Shown here: piece by piece, positions 34,261-43,634 of the stretch
Numbering within the stretch: position 1 is the stretch's first letter
How the letters are laid out: each line of letters begins with the position of its first letter
Assembly: GCF_003965815.1 (NCBI RefSeq)
Contig: NZ_RXOE01000002.1
Location: forward strand, 806,001 to 870,000
Reading direction: 5' to 3'
Source: Variovorax gossypii
Lineage (GTDB): Bacteria; Pseudomonadota; Gammaproteobacteria; Burkholderiales; Burkholderiaceae_C
Length of the DNA stretch: 64,000 nt
Notes under the pieces: generated by a model
What the model was told of the DNA's origin: nothing
What the model saw: the letters and a program-made list of their open reading frames with translations, nothing else
Database searches by the model: none
Position numbers and translations under genes: made by a program

Positions 34261-35487
34261 ATGGCAGCTGTTCAAGAGAGTCTTTCCGATGGGCGGCAAG
34301 CCAGCCTGCGCGAGGCGTTTTCCTCCTCCTCCTCTTCCTCCACCTCTTCTTCTGCGTGGCGTGGAAGGTTTCCTTACAACGAGATCATTTCCCTTCTCGA
34401 TGTGAACCGCCCGTTCAATCTGGCGGAAAGCACGTCGCAGGACCTGAGCCTCGGCGAGCTGCTCGATCTCCCGGGCCTGGAGAGCATTCGCGACCTGAAG
34501 CTCGGCTATGGCACGTCTGCCGGCGCGCTCGCCCTGCGTCGGGAGATCGCGGAGGCATGCGGTGTCCCGGCGGAGCACGTCATCACGACCCAGGGTACGG
34601 CGCTGGGGCTTTTCCTGCTCGCATTCGAGGTCTGCCGTGCCGGCGACGAGGCGGTCCTGGCGACGCCATGCTTTCCGCCCAGCCGCGACTGCCTGCTTGG
34701 AGCCGGCGTGACCGTTCGCGAAGTGAAGCTTTCGTTCGAGAGCGGCTACCGGCTCGACCTGGGCCGGATCGAGGAGAGCCTTACCTCGAAGACGAAGCTG
34801 GTGAGCATCGCTTCGCCCCAGAACCCGAGCGGCGTGCGAACTTCTCGCGCCGATGTCGAGAAGCTCCTCGGATCGATGGCGCGGCTGTCCCCGGCTGCGC
34901 TTCTCTTCATCGACGAGACCTATCGCGAGGCCACCTACGGAGACGGCGCGGTGGTCGAGAGCTTCGCGAGTCTCGATCCACGCATCGTGACCGGCTCGTC
35001 CGTTTCGAAGGCGCTCGGTGCGCCCGGGCTGCGGACTGGCTGGCTCACTGTGGCGGACGCCGATCTCAGGTCACGGCTCACCATCGCCAAGATGAACACC
35101 GTGATCTCCGGATCGGTCCTCGATGAAACGCTCGCCGCGGCGTTGTTGCGTCACAGGGAGCGCGTGCTCGTGCCGCGCCGCCGGCTTCTTGCCGGTGCGT
35201 TGCAGGAGCTTTCGAATTGGTGCCGGGGCGAGCAGGAGCGCATCGAGTGGATAAGGCCGGAGGGCGGAGCACTGTGCTGCCTCAGGCTGCGGGCCGACGT
35301 GTTCGACGATGCCGCCGTCTCGCGCTTCTGGCAGCTGCTGCCCGACCACGACCTGCAGCTTGCGTCGGGCAAGTGGTTCGGCGAGAGCGACAGGGTGTTC
35401 CGGCTGGGCTTCGGGTATCTGCCTCCCGCGCGCCTGGGGGCTGCGTTGGCCGCTCTTTCGTCGAGCCTCGATGCCGCCGCGGCGTGA
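34261..35487 (+). CDS. Class I/II PLP-dependent aminotransferase with N-terminal polyserine tract
   Basis: A 408-residue enzyme. The core has Y-G-T-S-A-G-A-L-A-L-R-R-E-I, a T-T-Q-G-T-A-L-G-L-F site, the S-P-Q-N-P-S-G substrate loop, I-D-E-T-Y-R, and a G-S-S-V-S-K-A-L-G-A-P-G-L-R PLP-lysine segment. Residues 21-32 are almost all serine, coded by a pyrimidine-rich (TCC) tract at 34322-34355; the conserved fold begins after it. It is the first gene of the operon divergent from the MocR regulator. It probably deaminates or transaminates the regulator's inducing amino acid; the substrate is unknown. Confidence 0.88.
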   Translation: MAAVQESLSDGRQASLREAFSSSSSSSTSSSAWRGRFPYNEIISLLDVNRPFNLAESTSQDLSLGELLDLPGLESIRDLKLGYGTSAGALALRREIAEACGVPAEHVITTQGTALGLFLLAFEVCRAGDEAVLATPCFPPSRDCLLGAGVTVREVKLSFESGYRLDLGRIEESLTSKTKLVSIASPQNPSGVRTSRADVEKLLGSMARLSPAALLFIDETYREATYGDGAVVESFASLDPRIVTGSSVSKALGAPGLRTGWLTVADADLRSRLTIAKMNTVISGSVLDETLAAALLRHRERVLVPRRRLLAGALQELSNWCRGEQERIEWIRPEGGALCCLRLRADVFDDAAVSRFWQLLPDHDLQLASGKWFGESDRVFRLGFGYLPPARLGAALAALSSSLDAAAA

Positions 35488-35539
35488 TCGACATCGACAC
35501 GAGAGCCGTTTGTTTCCCTTCTGGAAAGTCGAGCAGAGC

Positions 35540-36277
35540 ATGAAAGTACGAATCGCATACATCGAAGAGCCGCCCTTCTACTGGACGGGCCAGGACCAGG
35601 CCGCGACCGGGGCAGACATCGAACTGGCCGAGGTGGTGCTTCGGGCGATCGGGGTTTCGGCCATCGAGCACCATCTCACCTCCTTCGGCGAACTCCTGCC
35701 CGGTGTGCAGGAGGGGCGATGGGACATGAACGTGCCGATCTTCGTGACGCCCGAGCGGGCTAAGCAGGTCGCGTTCAGCGAGCCGGTCTGGGCGATCGGC
35801 GACGGGTTCCTGGTTCCGCGCGGAAACCCGAAGGCGCTTGCAGGCTACAAGGCCGTCGCATCCCGCGGCGATGCCCGGCTGGGCACTGTCGTCGGCACCG
35901 TGCAGATCGACTCGGCAAGGTCCGCGGGAGTCGCCGAAGACCGGATCGTGACGTTCAAGGACCAGCCCGCTGCAGTTGCCGCACTGCTGGCGGGGAAGAT
36001 CGATGCATACGTGAGCACCACGGTCGGCAATCGCGCTCTCGCAGCGATCCACGAGGACCTGGAGGTGGTTGCGAGCGAAGGCAGCGCGGGTGGACGGTTC
36101 CCGGTCGGAGCCTTCTCGTTCAACAAGCAGAACCAGCAGCTCGTGCAGGCGGTGAACAGGCAGCTCCGGACGTACCTGGGCACGGCCGACCATCGGGCCA
36201 GGATGGCGAAGTACGGCATCGAGGCTGCAGAAATCGACGCCGTGGTCGCAGGCGAGCGTCGGGGAGACGAAGCATGA
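35540..36277 (+). CDS. Binding-protein-fold (family 3) protein without signal peptide
   Basis: A 245-residue protein with the family-3 solute-binding fold: Y-I-E-E-P-P-F-Y-W at the start, G-A-D-I-E-L-A-E, W-D-M-N-V-P-I-F-V-T-P-E-R and the hinge G-T-V-V-G-T. The ATG at 35540 with upstream AGCAGAG gives no export signal, and upstream codons in frame do not supply one either. It may be cytosolic, as in SBP-fold enzymes such as cyclohexadienyl dehydratase relatives or intracellular ligand sensors. It overlaps the phzF-like gene by ATGA. Confidence 0.8.
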   Translation: MKVRIAYIEEPPFYWTGQDQAATGADIELAEVVLRAIGVSAIEHHLTSFGELLPGVQEGRWDMNVPIFVTPERAKQVAFSEPVWAIGDGFLVPRGNPKALAGYKAVASRGDARLGTVVGTVQIDSARSAGVAEDRIVTFKDQPAAVAALLAGKIDAYVSTTVGNRALAAIHEDLEVVASEGSAGGRFPVGAFSFNKQNQQLVQAVNRQLRTYLGTADHRARMAKYGIEAAEIDAVVAGERRGDEA

Positions 36278-37143
36278 AAAGAGCCTACAAGGTGGTCGAT
36301 GTCTTCACCTCCCGGCCCTTCCTGGGCAACCCGGTCGCCGTCGTCCTCGACACGGACGGACTCGATACCGCCCAGATGCAGGCCATCGCAGGCTGGACCA
36401 ACCTGTCGGAAACGACCTTCGTGCTTCCACCCTCGTCGGACGAGGCCGACTACCGCCTGCGGATATTCACCCCACGCAGCGAGCTTCCCTTTGCCGGTCA
36501 TCCGACGCTCGGCAGCGCCCACGCGGTCCTCGAGGCCGGACGTGTCGCGCCGCGCCGCAGCGGTCGGTTGATCCAGGAGTGCGGCATCGGCCTTGTCGAG
36601 CTGACTGTCGCGCAAACGGGCGACGAGCGCCGCCTGAGCTTCGCGCTGCCACCGGCAAGGCTGGATGCATTGGACAAGGCAGGCCTGGCGGAGCTGGAGT
36701 CGATTCTCGGAAACAGGTTGAAGATCGAACCGGCCGTCGTGAACGTGGGTCCCATCTGGCTCGTCGCGCACATGGAAGATGCGGACAGCGTCATCGGCTT
36801 GCAGCCGGATCTTGCAAGGCTGGCCGATCTGGAGCGTCGACTTGGCGTGACGGGCCTGACGGTGTTCGGGCCGCATCGCTCCGGAGATGCCGCGATAGAG
36901 GTCCGCACATTCGCTCCTTCGTGTGGCGTCGCGGAAGACCCGGTGTGCGGAAGCGGCAACGGCAGCGTGGCCGCGTTCCTGTGGGCGCGAGGGCTGCTGC
37001 CCGCTGATGGGCGGGACTACCTTGCGACCCAGGGGCGCTGTGTCGGCCGCAATGGACGCATAGAGGTGAATGTGGACTCGGGCGGCAGTATCCGTATCGG
37101 CGGCTCATGCGTCACATGCGTCGAGGGCTCGCTGGCGAGCTAG
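36274..37143 (+). CDS. PhzF-family isomerase
   Basis: A 289-residue protein of the PhzF/diaminopimelate-epimerase fold. The N-terminal V-D-V-F-T-S-R-P-F-L-G-N-P-V-A-V-V, the catalytic glutamate E46 in N-L-S-E-T-T-F-V, the F-A-G-H-P-T-L-G-S-A-H motif, and the late E-D-P-V-C-G-S-G-N-G-S are all present. Members isomerise or epimerise small acids; true phenazine synthesis genes are absent here. Coupling to a binding-protein-fold gene and an aminotransferase suggests an amino-acid derived substrate. Confidence 0.92.
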   Translation: MKRAYKVVDVFTSRPFLGNPVAVVLDTDGLDTAQMQAIAGWTNLSETTFVLPPSSDEADYRLRIFTPRSELPFAGHPTLGSAHAVLEAGRVAPRRSGRLIQECGIGLVELTVAQTGDERRLSFALPPARLDALDKAGLAELESILGNRLKIEPAVVNVGPIWLVAHMEDADSVIGLQPDLARLADLERRLGVTGLTVFGPHRSGDAAIEVRTFAPSCGVAEDPVCGSGNGSVAAFLWARGLLPADGRDYLATQGRCVGRNGRIEVNVDSGGSIRIGGSCVTCVEGSLAS

Positions 37144-37180
37144 AAGGCAAGCAGTCAAACGGACGATTGCCTCAGCCCGC

Positions 37181-37658
37181 TCAGAGCGGATCCAGCGAGG
37201 CATCGTCCACCGGCTGCCGCGCCTGCACGGCATTCCGCGCACGCGCACGCCGCATCAGCAGCCCGATCAGCAGCGCCGCAGCTGCGGAGCCCGCCAGCGC
37301 CCCCGAGCCGCTGCGCAAGGCTGTCCACGGTCTCCACGCTGACCTGCTGCGCGTGATGGACCAGTGCGGCCATGTCGGCGCCGCGCACGTTCTGGAGATC
37401 TTCCATGCGCACGTTCAGGTCGTGCCCTGCGTTCTGAAAGCGGATCTTCGCGAAGATGCCGTTGGCTATTGCCACCAGCGAGAGCACGCCCAGCGGGCGC
37501 AGCAGTGTCTCGACGAGATGGCAGCGGTCGGCGACGGGTGCCGACTCGTACACCTGCGCGACCAGCGCGGGAATCTCGGTTTCGGACACGGGTTCGGGGA
37601 ATGCGGAGGAGGGAGAGGAGAGGGAGGAGGAGAAGGGTTGCAATGCGTTGGATGCCAT
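37181..37658 (-). pseudogene. Hypothetical membrane protein with a single-base frameshift at a G5 run
   Basis: From the ATG at 37658 (GGAAG upstream) the frame gives a Ser-rich N-terminus, then E-T-E-I-P-A-L-V-A-Q-V-Y-E and a membrane helix (L-G-V-L-S-L-V-A-I-A-N-G-I-F). It loses hydrophobicity after the CCCCC run at 37300-37304 and reads on to 37155. Removing one base there yields an A-G-S-A-A-A-A-L-L-I-G-L-L-M-R-R membrane helix and a stop at 37181, so the full protein would be about 158 residues with two helices. This is either a real mutation or a homopolymer sequencing error. Confidence 0.6.
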
Positions 37659-38090
37659 GGCGTGTTCTTCCTTTGCGTCGTGCGGCCCGGCGGCACCGGT
37701 CGGAGAAAAAGAAGTCGCGACATCGGTTGTTGCTGCCGGAACCCGCATGTTCGTACCGTTGCCGCGGCACTTTGATGAACAAGCCGTAAAGCTGCGTTGA
37801 ATTTACGAAACCGTCGGTGCGGTAAGCCGCAGGTCAGCTCATGCGCCGTAGATGTGGGCTTGGACATGGAAGAAGCCCCACGGAGGCAGGCTGTTAAACG
37901 AAGGCTGTCACAGCGCGTCCGATAGACTTGCGCGGGTGAACTCATCCTCCGAGCCTCCCAGTAGGCCGCTGGCCTGCGCCAGCTTTTCTCCCGCGGCACC
38001 AGCCCGCATCTTCTTTCCCATGCCGTCCGATGCGGCCCGCACCATGCCGGGCCGCGCCTGCGCGCGCGACGTTGCACGCTTCTCCGGATC
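37659..38090. other. Gene-free stretch upstream of terC
   Basis: No convincing gene is present in these 432 bases. A hairpin pairs GTGGGCTT at 37854-37861 with AAGCCCCAC at 37873-37881; it has no T tract. Because TerC genes often follow manganese-sensing yybP-ykoY riboswitches, I looked for that motif and did not find its conserved core. The promoter of the terC-like gene should lie here but is not clear. Confidence 0.4.
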
Positions 38091-39665
38091 ATGATCGAAC
38101 TGCTCTCCGACCCGGCCGTCTGGCTCGGTCTTCTGACGCTGGTCGTCCTGGAGATCGTGCTGGGCATCGACAACCTGATCTTCATCGCGATCCTCGCGGA
38201 GAAGCTGCCGCCGCGCCAGCGCGACAAGGCGCGGCTCATCGGCCTGAGCCTCGCGCTCATCATGCGGCTGGCGCTGCTGTCCATCGTCTCGTGGCTGGTG
38301 ACGCTGACCACGCCGCTGTTCTCGCTGTGGGGGCAGGGCTTCTCGGGGCGTGACCTGATCCTGCTGGGCGGCGGCCTGTTCCTGCTGTTCAAGGCCACTT
38401 CGGAGCTGCACGAGCGGCTCGAAGGAGTGACAGCACGTGTCAGCACCGGCACGGCTGCCTATGCGAGCTTCTCGCTGGTGGTCACGCAGATCGTGGTGCT
38501 CGACGCGGTGTTCTCGCTCGACGCGGTGATCACCGCCGTGGGCATGGTCGATCACCTGCCGGTGATGATGGCTGCGGTCGTCATCTCCATCGGCATCATG
38601 CTGTGGGCCTCGAAGCCGCTCACCCGTTTCGTGAACGCGCACCCCACGGTGGTGATGCTGTGCCTTAGCTTCCTGCTGATGATCGGCCTGAGCCTCGTGG
38701 CCGAGGGCCTGGGCTTCCACATTCCCAAGGGCTACCTGTACGGTGCCATCGGCTTCTCCGTGATGATCGAGGCGCTGAACCAGTGGGCGCGGCGCAACGA
38801 GCTGAAGCACGAGGCGCGCCGTCCGCTGCGCGAGCGCACGGCCGAGTCCGTGCTGCGCTTGCTCGGCGGCAGGGCGCCCGGCGAGCCCGTGCTGGTCGGC
38901 GTGGGCGCGGCCGACACGGCGCCGGAAGAAGCGGAACAACCGGCATTCGCTCTCGAAGAGCGCAACATGGTGAGCGGCGTGCTCACGCTGGCCGAGCGCA
39001 CGGTGCGTTCGGTGATGACGCCACGCGCCGACATCTCGTGGGTGGACCTCAACGACGCCCCCGAGGCGGTGCGCGAGCAGCTGCTCGATACGCCGCACGG
39101 CATCTTCCCCGTGTGCCGCGGCTCGCTCGACGAGGTGGTGGGCGTGGCACGCGCCAAGGACCTGCTGGGCCAGCTGCTGCGCCACGGCAGGATCGACGAG
39201 AGCTCCGGCCTGCGCGCGCCGATCTACGTGCCCGAGTCGACCACCGCGATCCGGCTCATCGACACGCTGCGCGGCGCGCGCGGCCAGCTCGCATTGGTCA
39301 GCGACGAGCACGGCACGCTCACGGGCGTGGTGACGCCCATCGACGTGCTGGAGGCCATCGCGGGCGAGTTCCCCGACGAGGACGAGACGCTCGAGATCCT
39401 GCAGACCGCGCCCGATGCCTGGACCGTGTCCGGCAGCGCCGACCTGCACCTGCTGGAGCAGGCGCTGCAGACGCACGGCCTGGTGGGAGACGACGACAGT
39501 TACACCTCGGTCGCCGGCCTGCTGCTGGCGCGCTTCGGCGGCTTGCCCCCGCGCGATGCCCGCTGGACGCATGACGGGTACGATTTCGTGGTGACCGAGG
39601 TCGATGCGCAGCGCATCCGCACGGTCGCCGTCCGCCGGCTGCCCGTGGACGAACCCGAAACCTGA
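38091..39665 (+). CDS. TerC-family membrane protein fused to CBS and CorC/HlyC domains
   Basis: A 524-residue protein. TerC domain at residues 1-230 with seven hydrophobic segments and the hallmark [14 protein letters not shown] and [13 protein letters not shown] acidic motifs likely to bind metal. A CBS pair follows at about 300-415 (R-S-V-M-T-P-R then [10 protein letters not shown]), and a CorC/HlyC C-terminal domain at about 430-520. This is the YoaE/YegH architecture, linked to metal (manganese) export or resistance. The next gene starts 15 bases downstream. Confidence 0.92.
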   Translation: MIELLSDPAVWLGLLTLVVLEIVLGIDNLIFIAILAEKLPPRQRDKARLIGLSLALIMRLALLSIVSWLVTLTTPLFSLWGQGFSGRDLILLGGGLFLLFKATSELHERLEGVTARVSTGTAAYASFSLVVTQIVVLDAVFSLDAVITAVGMVDHLPVMMAAVVISIGIMLWASKPLTRFVNAHPTVVMLCLSFLLMIGLSLVAEGLGFHIPKGYLYGAIGFSVMIEALNQWARRNELKHEARRPLRERTAESVLRLLGGRAPGEPVLVGVGAADTAPEEAEQPAFALEERNMVSGVLTLAERTVRSVMTPRADISWVDLNDAPEAVREQLLDTPHGIFPVCRGSLDEVVGVARAKDLLGQLLRHGRIDESSGLRAPIYVPESTTAIRLIDTLRGARGQLALVSDEHGTLTGVVTPIDVLEAIAGEFPDEDETLEILQTAPDAWTVSGSADLHLLEQALQTHGLVGDDDSYTSVAGLLLARFGGLPPRDARWTHDGYDFVVTEVDAQRIRTVAVRRLPVDEPET

Positions 39666-39680
39666 CATCCGCTCCTTACC

Positions 39681-40280
39681 ATGACCGCATCGCATCGCCA
39701 ACCCGTCGCGCTGACCAAGGCCTACCGCCTGCTGAACCACGGCCCCACCGTGCTCGTGAGCGCCTCGCACGGCGGCAGGCGCAACATCATGGCCGCGGCC
39801 TGGGCGATGCCGCTGGACTTCGATCCGCCCAAGGTGGCGGTGGTGCTCGACAAGAGCACCTGGACGCGCGAGCTGCTCGAAGGCGCCGGCTCTTTCGCGC
39901 TGCAGGTGCCGGTGCGCGCGCAGCTCGACCTGACCGAGGCGCTGGGCAACAGCTCCGGCCGCGAGATCGTCGAGAAGTCGGGGCAGGACAAGTTCGCCGC
40001 CTACGGCCTCTCGACCTTCGCGGGCACGGCCACCGACGCGCCCCTGCTCGAAGGCTGCGCCGCCTGGCTCGAATGCCGGCTGCTGCCCGAGCCCGCCATC
40101 CAGCAGCGCTACGACCTGTTCCTGGGCGAGGTGATCGCCGCGCAGGCCGACGAGCGCGTGTTCTCCAACGGGCGCTGGCATTTCGACGGACACGACGAGC
40201 TGCGCACGCTGCACCACGTGGCGGGCGGGCACTTCATCATCGATGGCGAGGCGGTCGACGCGCGCCCCTTGCCTCGCTAG
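39681..40280 (+). CDS. Flavin reductase family FMN-binding protein
   Basis: A 199-residue split-barrel flavoprotein. P-T-V-L-V-S-A-S-H-G-G-R-R-N-I-M-A-A-A-W-A forms the FMN-binding strand pair, and P-P-K-V-A-V-V-L-D-K and G-S-F-A-L-Q-V-P follow as in the DIM6/NTAB family. It reduces flavin with NAD(P)H or binds FMN for an unknown oxidoreduction. It follows the TerC gene by 15 bases and faces the CPBP gene. Confidence 0.88.
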   Translation: MTASHRQPVALTKAYRLLNHGPTVLVSASHGGRRNIMAAAWAMPLDFDPPKVAVVLDKSTWTRELLEGAGSFALQVPVRAQLDLTEALGNSSGREIVEKSGQDKFAAYGLSTFAGTATDAPLLEGCAAWLECRLLPEPAIQQRYDLFLGEVIAAQADERVFSNGRWHFDGHDELRTLHHVAGGHFIIDGEAVDARPLPR

Positions 40281-40290
40281 CTGACCCGGT

Positions 40291-41097
40291 TCAGGCCGAA
40301 CTGCCGCCGCGTGCCGCGCGAGGCACCAGCATCGCGCGCAGCACCAGCGTGCCGAATGCGGCGGCGGCCAGCGCGAGCAGCGCGATCCACAGCAGGCGCG
40401 ACGGCGATGCCGCATCGAGCCAGTCGGCCAGCAGCAGCGTGGTGGTGTTGTAGGCAGCGTGCAGCGCGATGCACGGAATGAGCGAGCGCGTACGTTCGTA
40501 GAGCCAGCCGAGCACCGTGCCCATCACGAGGCCGACCACGAACTGGTAGATGTTCATGTGCGCCGCGCCGAAGAGCAGCGCCGACATGAAGATCGCCTGC
40601 CATCGCGGATAGCGCTGCAGGAAGCCGCGCAGCACGATGCCGCGGAACAGCATCTCCTCGAGCAGCGGCGCCATGACGCACACCGCGAGCACGGCGGCGA
40701 CGCTGCCGTCGGCCATGCGGCTGAACATGGCTTCTTCCCATGCCGAGGGCGGCAGGATGCGCATCATCAGGTTGAGCGCCGAGGTGATCGTCAGCAGCAG
40801 CGCGGGCACGAGCAGCAGCGCCGGCGGCACCACCAGCATCAGCGTCGCGCCGGCAGAGGCCCGCGACTGATGGAAGAGCTCGCGGTAGGTGAGCTTCTGC
40901 GAGTGCATCAGCACCGCGAACACGCAGCCGTTGCCCAGCACGGCCGCGAGCACGCCGATCTGCATGCTGCTGAGGTCGAGCCATCCGTTGGCGTCGCGCA
41001 GCGCGGCGCCGATGACGAGCTCGACCAGGAACAGCGCCACGAACAAGAGGACGGCCTGCGTCGCCGAGGGAAAGGCGGCGCTTTTCGGGGAAGGCAT
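40291..41097 (-). CDS. CPBP-family intramembrane metalloprotease (Abi/CAAX)
   Basis: A 268-residue membrane protein with about seven segments. The catalytic motifs are intact: E-E-M-L-F-R-G (tandem Glu), F-G-A-A-H-M in the next helix, and a H-A-A-Y-N-T-T motif in the final one. Members cleave membrane substrates or act in peptide immunity; the substrate here is unknown. It is transcribed alone on the minus strand, convergent with the flavin reductase gene. Confidence 0.9.
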   Translation of the reverse strand: MPSPKSAAFPSATQAVLLFVALFLVELVIGAALRDANGWLDLSSMQIGVLAAVLGNGCVFAVLMHSQKLTYRELFHQSRASAGATLMLVVPPALLLVPALLLTITSALNLMMRILPPSAWEEAMFSRMADGSVAAVLAVCVMAPLLEEMLFRGIVLRGFLQRYPRWQAIFMSALLFGAAHMNIYQFVVGLVMGTVLGWLYERTRSLIPCIALHAAYNTTTLLLADWLDAASPSRLLWIALLALAAAAFGTLVLRAMLVPRAARGGSSA

Positions 41098-41154
41098 GGG
41101 ACGGGCGGGAGGGCGCGGAAGGAGGGTGGCGCGGATGTTACGCGACCGGCTGCA

Positions 41155-42423
41155 TCAGGTCGGCTCGACCGCTGCGGCGGTGCTGCGCGCCTGCGCCGCC
41201 GGCCGCGTGTAGCGCCACGCGATCAGCACGCCGATGCCCAGGAACACCGCGGCAATGAAGAACGGCGCGCCCGGCAACTGCACTGGCGAGCCAGCGTCGA
41301 TGAAGTAGCCGAAGCTGCCCGCGAACATCGCGGGCCCGACGATGCCGGCCACCGACACGAGGCTCGTCAGCGCGCCCTGCACCCGGCCCTGCTCGGCGGG
41401 CTCGACCTGCCGGGTGACGAGGGCCTGCGCCGCCGGTGCGGCGAAGGTCAGCAGCGTGCCGAAGGGAAGCGCGACCAGGAAGATCCAGGCCACGTCGGCA
41501 AAGCCGTAGATCACGAAGCCGAGCACGCCGCAGCCGAGCCCGAACAGCAGGGCGCTTCGCTCGCCGAAGCGCTTCACGCCCGGCCCGATCAGCAGCACGT
41601 TGATCAGTACGCTGAGCACGCCCACGAGGCCGAGCACCCAGCCCACGGTGTCTTCCTTCCAGCCGAACTGCCGGTCGGCGAACAGCACGAACACGCTCGG
41701 GTACACGTACTGCGCGAGGTTCATGAGGAAGATCACCGCCGCGAGGCCGAACACCTGCGGATAGCGCTTCAGCAGCACCAGCGAGCCTATCGGGTTGGCG
41801 TGCGACCAGTCGAACCGGGGGCTGCGCCGCTCAGGCGGCAGCGACTCGGGCAGCACGAACCATCCGTAGCAGACGTTGAGCATCGTCAGGCCGGCCGCGA
41901 ACCAGAACGGCAGGCGCGGATCGATGTGGCTCAGCTGCCCGCCGAGCACCGGCCCGAGCACCAGGCCCGCGCCGAACGCCGCGCCCACGATGCCGTAGCT
42001 TTTGGCGCGCTCTTCCGGCGTCGTCACGTCGGCGATGTAGGCATTGGCCGCTGTGAGGCTGGCCGAGAACACGCCCGACACCACCCGGCCGATGAAGAGC
42101 CACGGCAGGCTGTCGGCCAGGGCCATGAACACGAAGTCGATGGCCAGCCCGAGGCACGACAGCAGGATCACCGGCCGCCGCCCGAAACGATCGGACAGGA
42201 CGCCCTGGATGGGCGAGCAGATGAACTGGATCACCGCGAATGCCGTGCCGAACAACGCGATCCAGTACGCCGCCGTCGCGGTGCTGCCGCCGGCGAGGCG
42301 CTCCACCAGGTGCGGCAGGCCGGGAAGAATCAGCCCGAACGCCAGGAAGTCGATCAGGACGGTGACGAAGATGAAGGCGAGCGCGGCGCGGCGTGCTCGT
42401 GGTGCTTGAAGGGGCGAGTTCAT
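41155..42423 (-). CDS. MFS drug efflux transporter, TetA/TCR-like
   Basis: A 422-residue protein with 12 membrane segments. The loop 2-3 motif is G-V-L-S-D-R-F-G-R-R-P-V (motif A), and Y-I-A-D-V-T-T-P-E-E-R-A is the TCR-type motif after helix 4. The A-F-G-A-G-L-V-L-G-P-V-L-G-G antiporter motif (motif C) is present. This places it with tetracycline-type proton antiporters; actual substrates are unknown. No TetR-like repressor gene is adjacent. Confidence 0.9.
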   Translation of the reverse strand: MNSPLQAPRARRAALAFIFVTVLIDFLAFGLILPGLPHLVERLAGGSTATAAYWIALFGTAFAVIQFICSPIQGVLSDRFGRRPVILLSCLGLAIDFVFMALADSLPWLFIGRVVSGVFSASLTAANAYIADVTTPEERAKSYGIVGAAFGAGLVLGPVLGGQLSHIDPRLPFWFAAGLTMLNVCYGWFVLPESLPPERRSPRFDWSHANPIGSLVLLKRYPQVFGLAAVIFLMNLAQYVYPSVFVLFADRQFGWKEDTVGWVLGLVGVLSVLINVLLIGPGVKRFGERSALLFGLGCGVLGFVIYGFADVAWIFLVALPFGTLLTFAAPAAQALVTRQVEPAEQGRVQGALTSLVSVAGIVGPAMFAGSFGYFIDAGSPVQLPGAPFFIAAVFLGIGVLIAWRYTRPAAQARSTAAAVEPT

Positions 42424-42447
42424 CGCGGGGTCGTTCGGGCCCGTTGC

Positions 42448-43401
42448 TCAGCCGTTGTTGCGGCTCAGGTACTCGCCCACGCGGGGACGCGCCTCGCGGA
42501 TGCCTCCCAGCCGGCCGAGCAGGCCGTCGAGCACGCCGAACATCAGCGCGAGGCTCTTGCGCAGGCGGTCGCGCTCGAAGATCAGCATGGGAAGGATCTG
42601 CTTCAGCGTATAGACGTTGATGAACAGGATCGCGGGGAAGGCACGCACATGAGCGAGCGAGAGATCGAGCGCGTTGCGCGTCAGGTAGTAGCGCCGCGCG
42701 GCCGGGTAGTTGATGACGTAGATCTTCCAGCCGAACAGCGACCGGGCCTGGAGGTCGCCGATCTGGTGCCGCAGCACGACGGCCGGATTCAGGTAGAGCG
42801 GCACTTCGCCGCGCAGCGCGCGCATGCAGTAGTCGGTGTCGACGTGGTCGATCACGTAGCGTTCGTCGAAGCGGCCGATTTGGGTCCACGCAGCGCGCGA
42901 AATCAGCGAGCCCGAAGAGATCATGAAGGCGCAGCGGACCAGCGGCTCGGTGAATGGCTTGCGCAGATCGAACTGGTAGACGCGCTTGCCCTCGAGGCCG
43001 AATTGCGGAATGAGCGCATCGAGGTTGGTGTCGTACACGAGCGGGCCGATCAGGAAGGCTGCTCCTTCATCTCGTTCGCCGGCTATCGCCGCTGCCTTGC
43101 ACATGTCGTCGAAGTAGCCGGGCGGCAGCACCGAATCCTGGTCGAGCAGGAAGAAGAGTTCGGCGCGTTGCGCTTCGAGTTCGGCGATGCCGCAATTGAA
43201 CGCTCCCGCGATGCCGCCGCGGTTGCCGTTGTGCAGCACGGTGATGCCCGGGCCGGCGAGCGCGCCGTGCCAATTGCCTGCTTCGGGTGTGTTGTCGACC
43301 ACGCAGAGGCGCGGGCACGATTGCGCGAGCGTACGGAGATTGGCCAGCTGCCCGTCGGTGGGGAAGTACGTGACGACGACTGCACCGAACGACAAGGACA
43401 C
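42448..43401 (-). CDS. Family 2 glycosyltransferase, rhamnosyltransferase-like
   Basis: A 317-residue GT-A enzyme. It starts with the nucleotide-binding strand G-A-V-V-V-T-Y and has the L-L-D-Q-D-S-V-L-P-P metal/donor motif and a D-H-V-D-T-D-Y-C-M-R acceptor-side motif, as in dTDP-rhamnosyl transferases. I selected the GTG at 43401 with GGAG seven bases upstream over a GTG 60 bases earlier. Probably an LPS or O-antigen sugar transferase; it precedes, on the same strand, an MFS gene 24 bases away. Confidence 0.86.
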   Translation of the reverse strand: MSLSFGAVVVTYFPTDGQLANLRTLAQSCPRLCVVDNTPEAGNWHGALAGPGITVLHNGNRGGIAGAFNCGIAELEAQRAELFFLLDQDSVLPPGYFDDMCKAAAIAGERDEGAAFLIGPLVYDTNLDALIPQFGLEGKRVYQFDLRKPFTEPLVRCAFMISSGSLISRAAWTQIGRFDERYVIDHVDTDYCMRALRGEVPLYLNPAVVLRHQIGDLQARSLFGWKIYVINYPAARRYYLTRNALDLSLAHVRAFPAILFINVYTLKQILPMLIFERDRLRKSLALMFGVLDGLLGRLGGIREARPRVGEYLSRNNG

Positions 43402-43634
43402 CGCGTTTCTCCGGGGAGTGAAGGCTGGGCGTGAGCCTGAACCGACGGCGATTCTAAGCACCGCTACCTGCGTGAAAGAGCGGCTTCAGTAGGGTTTCGG
43501 CCCTTGTTCTTGTCCTTGTTGATACGGAAGTGTGAACCCGTGCTGCCCGTGCTTTCCGGCGCTATAGCGAATTCGTATCCATTCGGCGGATATTGCAGGC
43601 TGCTAACAGGTCATGAAATTTTTTGATGAGGTTT

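Noticed and set aside
37659..38090. Possible yybP-ykoY manganese riboswitch before terC
   Set aside because: The conserved paired core is not visible; only a small hairpin without the motif was found.
37908..40415. 835-codon open frame on the minus strand opposite the TerC and flavin reductase genes
   Set aside because: High-GC shadow frame of two well-supported plus-strand genes; Arg/His/Gln-rich product without domains.
40459..43434. 991-codon open frame on the plus strand
   Set aside because: Runs antisense across the CPBP, MFS and glycosyltransferase genes; composition is that of a reverse-frame artefact.
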